Shown here piece after piece: positions 1 to 13,325 of a DNA stretch of 64,000 nt. How positions within the stretch are numbered: the stretch's first letter is position 1; each line of letters opens with the position of its first letter. Position numbers and translations under genes: made by a program. The DNA comes from Reticulitermes speratus (taxonomy: Eukaryota; Arthropoda; Insecta; Blattodea; Rhinotermitidae), in the NCBI GenBank assembly GCA_021186555.1, contig JAJKFL010000002.1, forward strand, positions 24,530,001-24,594,000, in the 5' to 3' direction. Under the pieces are notes generated by a model. That model was not told where the DNA came from. It did not search any database and saw nothing but the letters and a program-made list of their open reading frames with translations.

Positions 1-703
1 GGTGGTGGTGGTGGTGGTGGTGGTGGTGGTGGTGGTGGTGGTGGTGGGTGGTGGTGGGTGGTGGTGGTGGTGGTGGTGGTGGTGGTGGTGGTGGTGGTGG
101 TGGTGGTGGGTGGTGGTGGTGGTGGTGGTGGTGGTGGTGGTGGTGGTGGTGGTGGTGGTGGTGGTGGGTGGTGTGGTGGTGGTGGTGGTGGTGGTGGTGG
201 TGGTGGTGGTGGTGGTGGTGGTGTGGGGTGGTGGTGGTGGTGGTGGTTGGTGGTGGTGGTGGTGGTGGTGGTGGTGGTGGTGGTGGTGGTGGTGGTGGTG
301 GTGGTGGTGGTGGTGGTGGTTGGTGGTGGTGGTGGTGGTGGTGGTGGTGGTGGTGGTGGTGGTGGTGGTGGTGGTGGTGGTGGTGGTGGTGGTGGTGGTG
401 GTGGTGTGGTGGTGGTGGTGGTGGTGGTGGTGGTGGTGGTGGTGGTGGTGGTGGTGGTGGTGGTGGTGGTGGTGGTGGTGGTGGTGGTGGTGGTGGTGGT
501 GGTGGTGGTGGTGGTGGTGGTGTGGTGGTGGTGGTGGTGGTGGGTTGGTGGTGGTGGTGGTGGTGGTGGTGGTGGTGTGGTGGTGGTGGTGGTGGTGGTG
601 GTGGTGGTGGTGGTGGTGGTGGTGGTGTGTGGTGGTGGTGGTGGTGTGGTGGTGGTGGTGGTGGTGGTGGTGGTGGTGGTGGTGGTGGTGGTGGTGGTGG
701 TGT
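1..703. repeat. (TGG)n triplet microsatellite, about 700 bp
   Basis: Almost uninterrupted GGT/TGG repeats with scattered one-base slips that change the register. It starts at the window edge, so its full length is unknown. Long open frames through it read only Val, Gly and Trp homopolymers and are artefacts of the repeat. Confidence 0.97.
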
Positions 704-723
704 GTAGTAGTAGTAGTAGTAGT
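704..723. repeat. (TAG)n triplet run
   Basis: The TGG tract changes directly into about six TAG triplets, then decays into TAA-rich sequence. This looks like a compound microsatellite. Confidence 0.9.
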
Positions 724-2400
724 ATAATAGTAATAACTTAGTAACATATCTTTCGGGGCATATAATTTTATTACAGCCTTTGTCTTTTATAAATGGTATA
801 AAAAGTTAGTAGTCAGAATCTGCTTATATCTTTGCGATTATTGTATATAAGAATTTTATGATAAGCCATGTAATGGGGGAGAAAATCTCAGTTTTTCAGA
901 TGCTCATTATTATCCTCGCTTCCAGCGATTTAGCCTACGCTTTAGTACGACGTAATTTCCATTATTTTTCATTATGTTCCACTGCCTGTAAAAGCGATAA
1001 TTTCGGAGGCCTGCGTCATCAATGAGAAACAATTTTAGGGGATTATATATTTATATAGACAAAGAATTATTGGGTGTGCTTCATACGTCAGCATTAAAAA
1101 CTTAGAAGGCATAACAACATCCATCATACAAATTCCCGGAAAGATGAAGACTTCTATTTTGGTAGGTACTGTCATATTCACAAAACTGTTTATAGTCACA
1201 GGGACTACTAGGAACTGTGGACACTACTTCATTATTTGGAAACTAAGATGACAATACTAAGTATCGTCCTTGCATAATGAAATGGCATGTATTAAATATT
1301 TTATACCAGATTGAACTTACGTGGTAACATAACAAGGAATTTTGTTAAAATGTCATCTTTATAAGCGCATTCATTTTGCATAAAACGGCGATTATTCAAC
1401 ATAAGTATTTTGTCTTCAGGAAATTACTGTCTCGGTGAATACAACGTAGGAATTATCAGTTGATTCAGGTATTTCACGAAATTACTGTGTCAGTGAACAC
1501 AGCGCAGGACTGCTTAGTTGAGTTTACTCAGCTTTATTTCGATTCATCATATAGCAATATCTGAGCATAACTTCTCAAGCCTTTCCAACAATATTACTAA
1601 ATCAATACCACGAACGCAAGCATCCAAGCGGGGTGAGGAGTGAGGGGGACTTTTTGTTCGATTTCTCGAGCTACTGCTGCAGCTAGGGTAGGGCTAGGCA
1701 TATAACAAATGTAGCCTGACTCTACCACCACACATGCGCAGATGAACCTGCGTCTTGACTATTAGCTGTCGAGCCCACGAACTGTGTGTGGGCCTACATG
1801 TTGGGCCCAGGAAAGGAAAGTCCAACTCTCTGCTGTTTTCTCTCTCTCTGTATTCCTCTAACCTTCTGTTGTGTGTAAACTGCAAGCTTCCCGACGTCGA
1901 GACCGCAAAGAAGCCAAGTCACTGAAGGATAAATAGAAATCTTCCACCCTTTTTTATTATCCTCCGTCGCAGAGACCGAAAAGAAGGAAATACTGCTCGA
2001 ACAGAGGGACTAAATAGCGTTCAGACGAGTTCTTTGCAGAGGGAAGTCAGTATTGACGATCACGACGAAAAATTACGCCGTTCTCGAAAAGCACAAAGCT
2101 AAATCTAAGAAACGGAGTGACAAGGTTATGGTTCTGTTACAAGAAAGTGCTCAGAAAGTAGCGGAATACAGTGCTGAGGTCTGTAGCCTCGATGAGTTTA
2201 AAGACGGCGCTTAGCTTTTCAAAATCTGTTTGGCATGCCTGATTGAGTAGCTACATTAGGTGTTTTATTGTACGGATGATAATGAAGTGAGTTCCTTTTA
2301 TATTTGTATGTGAGCATGTATAAATATACGCCAATTTTGACCAAAATTTTTGGCTCCTGTTTATTGCGCTTCAAGATATCTGGTAGCCTAATTTAAAGTG
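724..2400. other. AT-rich sequence, no gene recognised
   Basis: Only short open frames without recognisable protein similarity. No tRNA-like head, tandem repeat or clear inverted repeat was seen. Confidence 0.6.
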
Positions 2401-2447
2401 ATATATATATATATATATATATATTGTGTGTGTGTGTGTGTGTGTGT
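2401..2447. repeat. (TA)n(TG)n compound microsatellite
   Basis: About twelve TA dinucleotides are followed directly by about eleven TG dinucleotides. Confidence 0.95.
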
Positions 2448-5400
2448 ATGAGGCCCACAACCATTTAATTTAGAATAAAATGCTTCCATGTTTTACAAGT
2501 GCTCATTTTAGACATTTATAACGCAGTTGCCAAGAGCGATTATTGGCTTTGTAATGTCTCTCCCTCCGTCCGGCCGTCTGTCCGTCTGCATCGATAAACT
2601 CGACTCTCAACAAAAGAATTTCCGTCAAAATATGTATTTGGAATCGTGCTAAAATTTCTTAATACACGAATTTTGGTTAAAATAACACCCTTCTGTTACT
2701 AAGGTTACCAATATTCCTGTGATTTTTTTAAGAAGAGACATATATTTGTAATATTCCTTTGGTTACCGTGGTTGTCTTTGCTGCCGTTGTTACCTTTGTT
2801 TTTGTGAATACGATAACGCGCCAGAAGTGTTTCGCTTTGAAGACATTTGCTATTTTGTTAACATTCACAAACCAGATGGCTCTATTTCCGTCGTCAGGTA
2901 AAGTAATTCAAATACGAAGAATATGTTGAGTCCACTGTGTTGAGGTTGATCACCGGGGATAGACACAACTTGGTCTATTTGGCTCAACAGAATATGTTGC
3001 GTACTTCTATTGTTTACCTGATGACGGAAGTAGGGCCAGTGGAATTTTTTGTTTTAACAAAACAAAATAATGGAGAACGTCCAATATTTTTGCCAGTTAA
3101 ATAACTGTGAGGTAAATTTTTGTTTCTTTGATTTTTGAACAGATTCTGTACAGTTTAATGGGAACTTTTGTGGGTAAATAAGCTAAAAGAAAGTAAAATT
3201 ATTTTATTTACATAATTATTGTTTTCCACGTTTCTAGCTACCTTATTGCTTATTGCAGTTGGTTATTTCCACTAAGTATTTTTGTCCTAACAAATGTACC
3301 GTCATTCATCACGGATGATGAAAATGTCAGAATGGGGGAAATTGAAATAACACTGGAAGTTTATAAGGGAAGTAATCAATTCCAATAAACCTTTCTGGTT
3401 TAAAAACAATTTTACTGTTGCGGTCTTTCATTGATGAGCATATTTTTTTATGAAACTGCATTTTCCAGTCTTTCTAGAAGCCTGGGTGTTCAGTTGCTAG
3501 TTACAGTGAGTTGTGAACAGTGCTTGATGTTGAAAACGCGCCCTTGGTTGAAGCGAATCTCCAATCATGGATAAAATATTTAGTGCTATTATGTTCAAAT
3601 GAGACATATTGCCAGAACACGATGTCGCTTGACATCAGCGGTGGAGGTAGAGGTCCTTATCTCCTTCGTTGTTTTGTGTATACAACCGACTGTCTGTAAT
3701 TCCAATAACATCAGAACACCGCAGTTTCATAACTTCCGTCATAGCTAAGGTGATCATGTAGTATTACCAAGGAAAGCGGCAATGGATGTTACCGAGAAGG
3801 TACTTGTAAGAATAACGCTTTGGGCTTGTATTTGAGTCACTGACTGTTGTAAGATTTTTCATAATTTTTAGTCCTTTCATACAAATGTCGGGATCATGTC
3901 ACGGTTAGGTCAGACCAGCTGTCTTTCTAGTCCTTTCCAGTTCATCAAATTCGACAGTGATCCTAACGTTCGGCAATTTATTCTGAGATACTGACAGTGT
4001 CGTGAAACAGCCACTGAAAGAGACGCTGTGATAGACGCCGTGTGGTTTGATTTTGTCGCGTTTTACGACTGCCGGACATCTTCCTCGTCATGTGCTGGCT
4101 CTCTGTTGTGCTGAAACCACGACTTCTGCCTCACAGCTAAGGCACATCCTCAAGGTGCCGTGGTAGAACAGTTTTTTTCATAAACTTACGATGTCGTTGA
4201 ATCAGTCAACCTGCCAGGTACCGGTTGGGGACCCACGACAATGGCCCGGACCACAACAGCCCGAACTCTGACGCTCAAGTGTACTTGATACACACGTTCG
4301 TGGCTAGTATGGGGGTTTACCCATGCGTAGATGTTACTGTTGTGAATGTTGAACACACACTGAAACGTTAAGCACGCTCCATATGCCCATAGACTCTTGC
4401 GTAAAAGGAGTTCGCCCGCAAGGTGTTGATGTCGCCGTTCGAAACATTGCGTCCGTAGATGACGCTTGTCTGAAAACAGATGGTGCACTCCGTGAGCAGT
4501 GGTAAGGATGCAATTGATAGTCACTAAGTACTTCGAAGACCCACAGTTGGAATTATTCCAGTTCTCTTGCGATATCGCTTAAGATTCTTCACGGCCTTCG
4601 TGTCACAGCTGCAATTTTGGCATCTTTATTTGCTGGTGTGTGTCTGCAGTCCGTGGCGGCCTGTTTTCAAAAGTAACGTAGACGTTACGCTCCCTGTGTC
4701 GTGGAGACACTGCTCCAGTCGTCAAAACACATTAGAGTCTGGGTGACGTCGAACAGGATAGCATAGTGCATGTGCCCGTGCACCAGTAACGGCTTGGCCA
4801 TTAGAGGCACAGAGGTTTAACAGCATGCCGCACTGTTCGTCGTGTGTATTCCGTGATCATTAGATCTCAGCTGAGTCCTGCTGTGCACTGTGTGCCTTAA
4901 TTACGCCTAACAGCGCGCTTTATTGTCTGAGAAGTTTCAACACATATGACGGTGACGTGTGTCAAACGCAAAGCGCCACAGAGCATACATTGTTTAACAT
5001 TTACGACTACCGTTTCAAGGACATACACTGTGGAGAGTGTGTACGGAACTCTGTGTACGTAATATTCAACATCATAAAATATATTGATATTTAATTTTTT
5101 ACTTTCACCCTAACGTTTCATTTATACCAGGGCGCGCATATTTTCCAAATATCTAGGAGCCATCTCAAAATTATAGGCATCAGGGCAGTGACATAAAGCA
5201 TGTTCCATGCTGAGGACCCAGAAATATTAGGCACCACCTAAACATTCAGTAGCCACGGCGACCTAGCGCGTGGATTTGTGCACCCCTGATTTATATCATT
5301 CTACACATTTGGTTTAGCGTTTTACGAAATGTGATACAGTAGTAATTACAGTTGGTAATGCGCGAGAAAGTAAACCAGTAGGTCGGAAAGGACACGAAAA

Positions 5401-5485
5401 GTGCAAAATATCATGTTGTTTAAAGACTAAAGAAATTCAGACACTCATTTCATGCTACATTTCGAATAGTTTCAAATATTGAAAC
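2448..5485. other. Unassigned sequence with a weak foldback
   Basis: No gene recognised. An imperfect inverted repeat has arms at 2872-2903 and 3013-3042, both built on a Ccgtc(g/a)TCAGGTAAa-type core. A minus-strand frame at 4186-4524 shows no recognisable family. The stretch 3600-5050 is less AT-rich than its surroundings and may be an old transposon relic, but I could not name it. Confidence 0.45.
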
Positions 5486-5527
5486 TTAATATATTATATA
5501 TATATATATATAAGAATATATATATTG
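5486..5527. repeat. (AT)n microsatellite
   Basis: Alternating AT dinucleotides interrupted once by a short AAGA stretch. Confidence 0.9.
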
Positions 5528-6479
5528 TTATAAATTTCGGCAAATGTGTTAACAAAACCTAAATATTTACACAAAATAATTAGCCATTTTATTTAATAAA
5601 TGTAAACTAAAATGAAAAACGGAGTCAATATTTGTGTTTTTTTTTCGGCCGTGCTGTAATTTTAAAAAGGAATTATTGTGTTATTAATTAACAGTGTACA
5701 TATGTCTGCAAATTCATCAGGTTTTACGAAACAACTGATACGAATTTTTAAAGGTGAACTAGCCTTGGGGTGGCTTGCAATTAAAACAGCACGCATAACA
5801 GCAAGCAGTGCAGCCAAGCGACGGACCGCACACCTTGCTGTATCGAAATGATAAAGTATTTTGCTGTACAGCAGTCTGTAGTATCGACCGAATCACTAGA
5901 CAGACTTTGTGAATTTCTTTCAGTCGACTTCTGCTGCACTACAAAGTCCGGGTTGGCTCGCACTGCGAGGACGACAGAATGCTTATTCTGCCGGCAGAAT
6001 TCACTCAGCTGCAGCAGCCTGTTTTTACGGGTACCACGTCGGACTAAATTTAGCAGCAAGTACTGAACATTACAACAGAGCTGTTAGAAAGTATGTAATT
6101 GGTCAACGTTAATTTGTTTAATGATCATCAAAATGAATTTATCTTTCTTCACTACCGCCAAGGAGACGCAATTTGTTGTTAAGTGGTAAAATAAATCTCG
6201 TGTGTAAGAGTACCCGAGCATTCGCATGCAGTAGCAATCCTGGACATCAGGTATGTTAAAACGGCAGTGTTAGAGTGTTATACCAGTACAATGTTGAAAG
6301 TATTCCATTTTATAACGTATATTTGATATGCACGACGTGTATATTCTTGAACTTGCTGCCGTCTTCAGTGATATAATATCGGTCAGTATTTTGACAGTGT
6401 TAGGCGCATTCGCAAAGAAACAGCGAAAAGGACTTCTTCTTTCGTAGCGTCTATCCTTCTGTCCGTGTCTCTGCATCGC

Positions 6480-6515
<36 letters not shown>

Positions 6516-7502
6516 CTATTATTCCCTTATCAGCGGGCGTGTAGTTTGTGATAACGCTGTTGACATCTATTGCGGAAGTTTCTGCTTCGAATGTCCAAAC
6601 TGTTATTACAGAAAATGCCTTAGTTTACCGCAGTATCCGCGGCCAAGGACTTAGATATTATCTATAAATAAGCTATGTTCCCACTTCTGCAACTCTGTCA
6701 CGTTCATCTTTAATAATAATCCAAGTAGAATGTATGTAACAGCTGTATTTCTTATTACATCCTCCATCTTCAGGATTGGCGCTTTCGTTGTGAAGGTACA
6801 GTCATTGTATTCCTTCAGAGAGTTTGTACCTACCAGACTATGCGGTATCATAATACCGAAGACCACAATATGAATTTTGGCGGCCGTAAGAATTTTCAAT
6901 ATCAAACACCTGTGTTTGACGCAGAGTAGTCAGATAATCTACAAGTCAAAGCAACATGCCTTAATCAGATGTCACTTGAAAGTTCTTCATGTTTACCCTT
7001 GTTACTTTTGATTATTATTGTAATTTACTGTTTGCAGGTATTCAGCTTTCAGTGTACCTCATATATTTCAGTTAGTGGTTAAGGAAATGTGTTTTGTACC
7101 TAACCCCGTAACCCTGAAGTCATAATCATCTTCTAACTCACTAACTCTTTGATAATACTCGTATTACAGTTCGCCATTCTTTTGGATTCTGACCAATTCC
7201 TGCCAATCTCATTTTTGTCTCGGCTCTCCAGTAGGTTTTCCGGCTACATTTCTATACGTCTTTTGTTCTCTCTCATCCCAGACACATTTCCAGCCCATCA
7301 TTTCTTCCTCCACTTCATTAGCAATAATATTTGTCCAATATAAATCACCACGTTACACGTCATACGTTTTCCTAAGTTACTCACTACTTCATTCTTCTTC
7401 GTTCAAAACATTCTGGATATCTTCCGTTGAAACTTTTCCAGGATATTTGTAATTTATAGCCCTTCCTTAATGTACGATAATATGTTTTATAACGTACAAA
7501 GT
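5528..7502. other. Unassigned sequence with an (AAT)n run
   Basis: No gene recognised. A clean (TAA)n microsatellite lies at about 6480-6514. Overlapping short frames on both strands near 5780-6110 have no recognisable protein similarity. Confidence 0.5.
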
Positions 7503-7514
7503 ACCTGGATGTAT

Positions 7515-7777
7515 TTTTTTCAATGGCTCGACAGCCCCTTGGGGGCCTAGGCCGCCTCATTTTTTTCGAGGCTTCACGATCACACACTTTTTAAGACACA
7601 TTACACTCGGTAGGACTCCTCTGGACGGTGGACCAGCTCGTCGCAGAGACCTCTACCTGACAACACACGACACTCAGAAGAGACAGACATCCATGCCCCG
7701 GCGGGATTTAAACCCACAATCCCAGTAAGCGAGCGGCCGTAGACCCACGCCTTAGACCGCACGGCCACTGGGATCGG
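7515..7777 (-). mobile_element. tRNA-derived SINE, family B
   Basis: Read on the minus strand, it starts with a tRNA-like head: box A resembling GTGGCCGTGCGGTCTAAGGC, then box B GGGTTTAAATCCC. A non-tRNA body follows that is shared with copies near 11.7 and 24.6 kb. It is flanked by a 12-bp direct repeat, ACCTGGATGTAT, at 7503-7514 and 7778-7789, which is a convincing target-site duplication. Box A and box B act as RNA polymerase III promoter elements in this class. Confidence 0.88.
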
Positions 7778-7789
7778 ACCTGGATGTAT

Positions 7790-10700
7790 ATGTACTGTTA
7801 ATATTCAGTGATCTGGAAACTTGAAGGAATGACAGCAGTACCGAACTGAATAATAAGTCGGCACTTTCCTAATTTGTGTTTCTCTCGTATTTTCAAAACC
7901 ATTTCAAGTGCGAAAGTATGAAGTTACTGAGCAACTTTGGCGTAGCGGGTAAAGCAAGTTTCAGTGAGACAGGCACAACCATGTCTTTCATTTGCCGGCC
8001 AGCCTGGCCGTGTTCAGGTGCGGCAGCATCCGTGTGGAAGTGACGGCAGAGTTAATCAATCCTAGCGCTGCAAGTGCTAAAACCTGCTTTTGTCAGCTGC
8101 CTGCCATTGTACTGTTATGTAAATCAAAGCCGTACCACTCAATGATATGGAACTGGGGCACAAGAACTGAAGCACAATATAGTAAATTCTATACTGTGAG
8201 TGAAAATAGTAGGATCACAAGGCTTTATGTTAAGTCACAATATAATTGGTTTAAAGAGTGCTTAACACTTTTGATGTGTTTGTGAGCGCAGTGTATTATG
8301 AACATTTAATTAACCTTGGGAGTTAATTAATGAAGAGTAAGATTCGTGCCGACTGCTTTAAATGTAACCTATTGCTTCATTACTTAAACCTTCGTCCCAT
8401 TAGTATTGTCATATTTGCTCACCAATACCGACGAGAGGCGAGGGGAAGCCGGTACAAATTACCGGGGCCTCGCGATCTGGAAGTGGGCCCGGGGCCCGAC
8501 TGTATTGCATACGTTTTTGTATTTCTCGGTACTATCATTATTTGTCGATTGTACAAATTAACCCTTTCATACCAAGCCGAAGTCACTCTGCAGCTGAGAG
8601 TCAGCCTTTCCGATTTAGTATGAATATGATTAAACGGTCCGCCCCTACTTGGGGGGGGGGGGCTGAAACAAGTTTTTCACCGGGGCCCGAACCCCTCTCG
8701 GCGACCTTGATTCTCACCAGCATTTCTCTGTACTTCTTCATTAACCCTTCAAAACATAGTGGTTTGCCCATATAGTATTTTCTACGCGTTATTCACTAAT
8801 TGGTCTTTCTAATGGAAGAATATTGCGTTCTCCTGTGATCTGCGAACTAAATCTTTGTACATAATATAGAATACCTAGACTTCAATGCCGGTCTGTCACC
8901 GCGGAGGCCCGAGTTCCATCCTGGGGCAGTCCAGCTGAATTTTATGGTGGTCAAATTAGCACTCGGACCAGTTTTCTGAGAGTACTGAGGTCCCTCTCTC
9001 AGTACTATTCCACCAAAGCTAAAATGCTAATCTTCGTGTTAATACCAGACGGACAAGAATACGAAGCATGGGAACCTTCAGACACACAATTCTATTTCGG
9101 ATTTGTTTCTCTTTTCAGTACAAGGCTCACTAACAACTGTAGCTGTGCCAAAGCTCGACGTAAATCTCGTTCCTCCTCTTTACAGTGTAATGTTGATCCT
9201 GGAATATTTAATTGTTATATTTCAACTGCTGAAGTTCAGATGGATAAATCATGAACATTAAGAACGTTAGGGGTGGATAAAGGCGTCGTTGACCCGTTTG
9301 TTTTATTTTTTCTGATGAAACTGGGAGAAAATATATGAAAACATGGCATGAGCGATAACTCGCCGGAGCTTCGAACCGGGTTTTCTTGGAGATAACATTG
9401 CAACTTTACTACTACACTATTACTCCTATATTTGAAATGAAATGAAACATTTATATCGCCGATTTCAGCCACGCGAAAGAATTTAACGCGTTACGAAGAT
9501 TCGTCATTTATGTAATTAGCCTTAGTCTTGGGCCACACGTAATGCGCCTGCAAGTTTAGGAAATGCATTAATTCATCACTCCTGTTTGTCTCAGTTCCAT
9601 AAGAACCAACTTGGTAAACAAATATTTTGTGATTTGCACTGGCCAGGAAGGCTGAGTGCCACAGACAGACATGTTCTTTAGTGACCTAGATACTATACAA
9701 CAATACCTGCGTACGCAAATTTAGGAACTAAGAGTATTTGGATGCTTTTGAATTGCTTTCCACGAAACCTGTTTTTCTAGCTGTGATAGGATTGCTTTTT
9801 CTCGTGACAGAAATAATATCGCAAGCGTGGTTTATATTTTTCATACCACATCACGAACAGGTATGCCTTTATTCATAAAATTCATTTTAGTGTTTGGGTG
9901 ACCATATCTCAGTAGCAATGCCTGGTGCAAAGAAAGTTTATGCAACCAACTATTGTACCAGTAGAAATTATTACACTTTGCCGTTAACGGTTTTGTATGT
10001 AATCCGTACAGATGGTTATATGTATGTGTATATATAGAAGGGACGTAATGTAAATAATTATTCTTATTTATTTGATACAGCCCAGTTGTGGATAGGATGT
10101 GTGCTGTTAAGAATAAAAGATACCACATTTAATCTAAAACCGATAATATTTGAGTTATGGCGTACAGGTATTCAGAGAGCCGCATGAACGGAAGCATTTT
10201 ACAATGTAGTGGATTCTAACACTACCATTTTGGACCGCTACAATGGACAGTAATAATTTACTCAAAACACTGTTGTGACGCAAAGGTCCAACCCTCCAGC
10301 TCTGGGCTAGTTCTGGACCATCAGACTTTGCGCCACTCTAGGGTACGAACCAGTCTCTCGAACTGTGAGTCCGGGGACCCGATCCGGTAGCGTGTCACCA
10401 TCTCTCGTATATAAAAATGAACACTGCAGGGGCTGCGAGAGATCAGACCCTACAAACTGCCCTTCTCTAAACTCGAAGGCATAGGTTTGTAGAGAGAGAA
10501 AGAGAACAACCGTAATAAGGCTAATTTATAAATGATACATTATTTAAATAAGGAGCGAGGGTTTCCTGCGGTACTTGAACAAGCAATTCACTAGCTTCCA
10601 CACCCATCACTGTCAAGAACCACCATAGACCTATGGTTAATTCAGAAATAAACCGTCCTACCTTGTAGATGTAATACGAAGGCGTAGACCAACAGCACGG

Positions 10701-11380
10701 CGTCGGGCTTCTTGCCCATGACAATATGTCACCACGAGAATAATATCGTCTCGATCACTCTCAAAATGCATACCAACTGTCCAACTTCCTGGTGTTTTTA
10801 TACCTAAAATGTTGCTTATTTTCACCCTACTTCATCGCAAGAGTTTGTTATTTCTCAACGAAACAATAATTATCCTTGCTGATGGTATATCACACAATTT
10901 GTTTGACCTCGGTCTAGGCGTTACAAATTACTAAGTATCTGGCGTTCAGCAAATGCTGTACATTCCAGGTTACCCCATAACAGTGTTCTGGCCTTCACAT
11001 ATCAACAACTATGGAATTCCATAACATAATATTTGTTACATCATTACAAACCTAATTTATAACAGAATTTTCTAAATTTTACAAGTGTTGAGCGTTCTCA
11101 CATTTCACATTACAAACACCTTTCACTAAAGTATCACACGTATTTACATCAACATTAATTTTTTCATCAAATCTTAAGATTTAATGTTACATTTTTTAAA
11201 ATGTGTAAAATTTTGTTTGAGGTTTGAGTTTCTCATAACAGTAATTACGAAGATTAATGACCATCTGGAGCTGGTGCCGTGTAGTCTGGTACAAATTTGC
11301 CCATTTTCCTCCAGAGTCTGTAAATTTCTCTTAGACTAAACGACGTCACATACCAGGAGGTGTCATGAATGAGTAATATC
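7790..11380. other. Unassigned sequence with SINE-head fragments
   Basis: No gene recognised. At 8887-8940 a short + strand piece resembles a tRNA-like head (CCGCGGAGGCCCGAGTTC then a box-B-like end), related to SINE family C. A GC-rich patch at 8430-8700 contains repeated GGGGCCCG motifs and a short G run. A (TA)-rich stretch lies near 10020-10040. Confidence 0.4.
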
Positions 11381-11384
11381 ACTA

Positions 11385-11475
11385 TTAATCTCAACACAAC
11401 TATCTTTATTAGAGAAATAGTGTATCTGTCTAATAGAGCAACATGTTTCGACCTTAAATTGGGTAATCTTTAGAC
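11385..11475 (-). mobile_element. Relic of hammerhead-motif retroelement tail
   Basis: The minus strand reads CUAAAGA (11467-11473), a short ACC/GGT stem, then GAAACATGTTG. This matches the element order at 48.8 kb except for one changed core base (CUGANGA is expected). Adjoining sequence is AT-rich with a CTAATAAAGATAG motif. It is probably a decayed copy of the same class, without its inverted partner. Confidence 0.4.
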
Positions 11476-11709
11476 TGTCATTCTTTAAAAGCACATTGAG
11501 GAAGACACTATGTAATTATATAATTAATCGTTGCTCTTTCAAGAAGTAGAATAAAATAAAATAATGTAAACTGGGGCAATATAAAATAGGATAAAACATG
11601 TCAATCGACGGTATTACATCAATGATTTACAAATTGCATTCGATTTTTTGATCCACGGTTGACAAAAGATCGATACCAGCCCATGTGTTTTCTTGAGAAT
11701 TCATAATTT

Positions 11710-11934
11710 TGTTTCATGGCGTAACAGCCCCTAGTGGGCCAGGGTCTACTCATTGTCGAGGCTTCACGATCACTCTCAGACACACCACACTCGGTAGGAC
11801 TCCTCTGGACGAGAGGTCAGCCCGACGCAGAGACCTCTACCTTACAACTCTCAATATTCACAAGAGACAGACATCCATGCCCCCGACGGGATTCAAACCC
11901 GCAATTCCAGCAAGCGAACGGTCCCAGATTGCGC
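11710..11934 (-). mobile_element. tRNA-derived SINE, family B (truncated head)
   Basis: It shares the body of the 7.5 kb copy: ACTCGGTAGGACTCCTCTGGA, the AGACAGACATCCATGCCC segment and a box-B region GGGATTCAAACCCGC read on the + strand. It is flanked by the 11-bp direct repeat ATTCATAATTT at 11699-11709 and 11935-11945. The tRNA-like head is shorter than in the 7.5 and 24.6 kb copies. Sequence is open in two frames by chance. Confidence 0.85.
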
Positions 11935-11945
11935 ATTCATAATTT

Positions 11946-12717
11946 ATACTTTTTTACATTTTAATTTAAGGTGTAATAATTTCTCATCTTCTGTGTATAA
12001 TTCACGTTTCTAGTAAACAGAATTTTCAACTTGGATGACATTATTATTTCGTTCCTGTGGCTCTTTAGACACATACACTCTTGTCTATACGGGTAGTTCT
12101 GTTGAGAATGATGATGATTTTAGTCATTCATGTTATTGATACACAACTGGATGTCACATGTAAACAAATCCTAGAAGGTGGTTTTCTTCAACACTTATGT
12201 TTTTATTAACAGAGTTGGCTTACGCAACATTGTGCTGTTGTTGTAAGTACATACGCTCTAAAAATTCCAGAAATGTAGTTCTTGTTATTGTTAAGTTTCG
12301 CTTTAAACTTAAGATATATTTAATAGCTCATATACTGCCTTTAAGAATTTCGGGAGTGAAAGTGATCCTTACTACATCTGACGTGGATATTAGAAAGCGT
12401 AGAGCTTTACTTCCTTTTCTCGTATACCCCTTTACATCTTGGTGTTTAGGTGCGCTCAGTCATACGGATGGTGCCAAAAAAAAGTTTTTTTTTTTTTCAT
12501 TTCTGACATTGTCAAGAGGTCAGAACATTTTGACGTGTATAAAATGGGACTTGACACGCTCTGCTGCCGGCACGAACCTCATCGCTTCGCCGCGTTGGAT
12601 CGACCACTTCTCCGGCAGCTGTGCTTGGCGGGTGAGTCTAAGCGTATGCCGGAAGGCGTGCAGCAGAATAAGAGTTACAATGGATTTGAATGTGCAGATG
12701 TCTTTAGGTGTTCAATT
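11946..12717. other. Unassigned sequence
   Basis: Open frames at 12197-12757 and 12439-12885 overlap in different frames, contain Phe runs from an A/T homopolymer near 12478-12498, and resemble no family I know. I do not call a gene. Confidence 0.45.
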
Positions 12718-12770
12718 CATTCAACAATTAAACCAACAAATGCACTTTATTTCTTAGGTATGTTCATTAA

Positions 12771-12815
12771 CCCTACACATGTTTCGGCTGCAACAGAGCC
12801 ATCATCAGGGTTTCA
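12771..12815 (-). ncRNA. Hammerhead-ribozyme-like motif (left arm)
   Basis: Minus-strand mirror of the motif in the right arm: CUGAUGA (12802-12808), a GGC/GCC stem II, then GAAACATGTGTA. Stem I is weak, with a bulged G. Cleavage activity is not shown. Confidence 0.5.
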
Positions 12816-13325
12816 AGGTCACGTTCACTTTAACATTCGCTGTTCGATTTGGTATACACCACAACGTATGTCAATTTTCTGTTAACAGTTGATAACACTC
12901 ACTGTTTCCGTTTATACAACCTAATTTTTTAAATGTCTGGCGTAGGTTGGTTTCGTCTTGGGTTAAAAACGTAAAAGTTGATAATACAATGTCGTTAAAA
13001 TTTGTTAAAAATTATTAAAAATTGCTGGCAATTGGTTTGTATACAAATATTGCTGTCCGTGCCGTGTTTTCGTTATTGGTGTCTTGTTGGTGTGGCTGTC
13101 ACTGTCAATTGTCAGCAATTTTAACAACTTTTAACGACATTGTATTATCAACTTTTACGTTTTTAACCCAAGACGAAACCAACCTACGCCAGACATTTAA
13201 AAAATAAGGTTGTATAAACGCAAACAGTGAGTGTTACCAACTGTTAACAGAAAATTGACATACGTTGTGGTGTATAAATGGTGATACCAAATCGAACAGC
13301 GAATGTTAAAGTGAACGTGACCTTG

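Noticed and set aside
2..741. Three long overlapping open frames of Val, Gly and Trp
   Set aside because: They exist only because the TGG triplet tract has no stop codons in any forward frame.
4186..4524. 112-codon minus-strand frame
   Set aside because: No recognisable family, no splice context, and the opposite strand reads no better; length is within chance for the region.
8430..8700. GC-rich patch with GGGGCCCG motifs as a CpG-island promoter
   Set aside because: No gene starts nearby and the motif looks like a degenerate repeat end; evidence too thin to call.
12197..12885. Overlapping frames of 186 and 148 codons
   Set aside because: They overlap in different frames, pass through an A/T homopolymer and run into the foldback arm.
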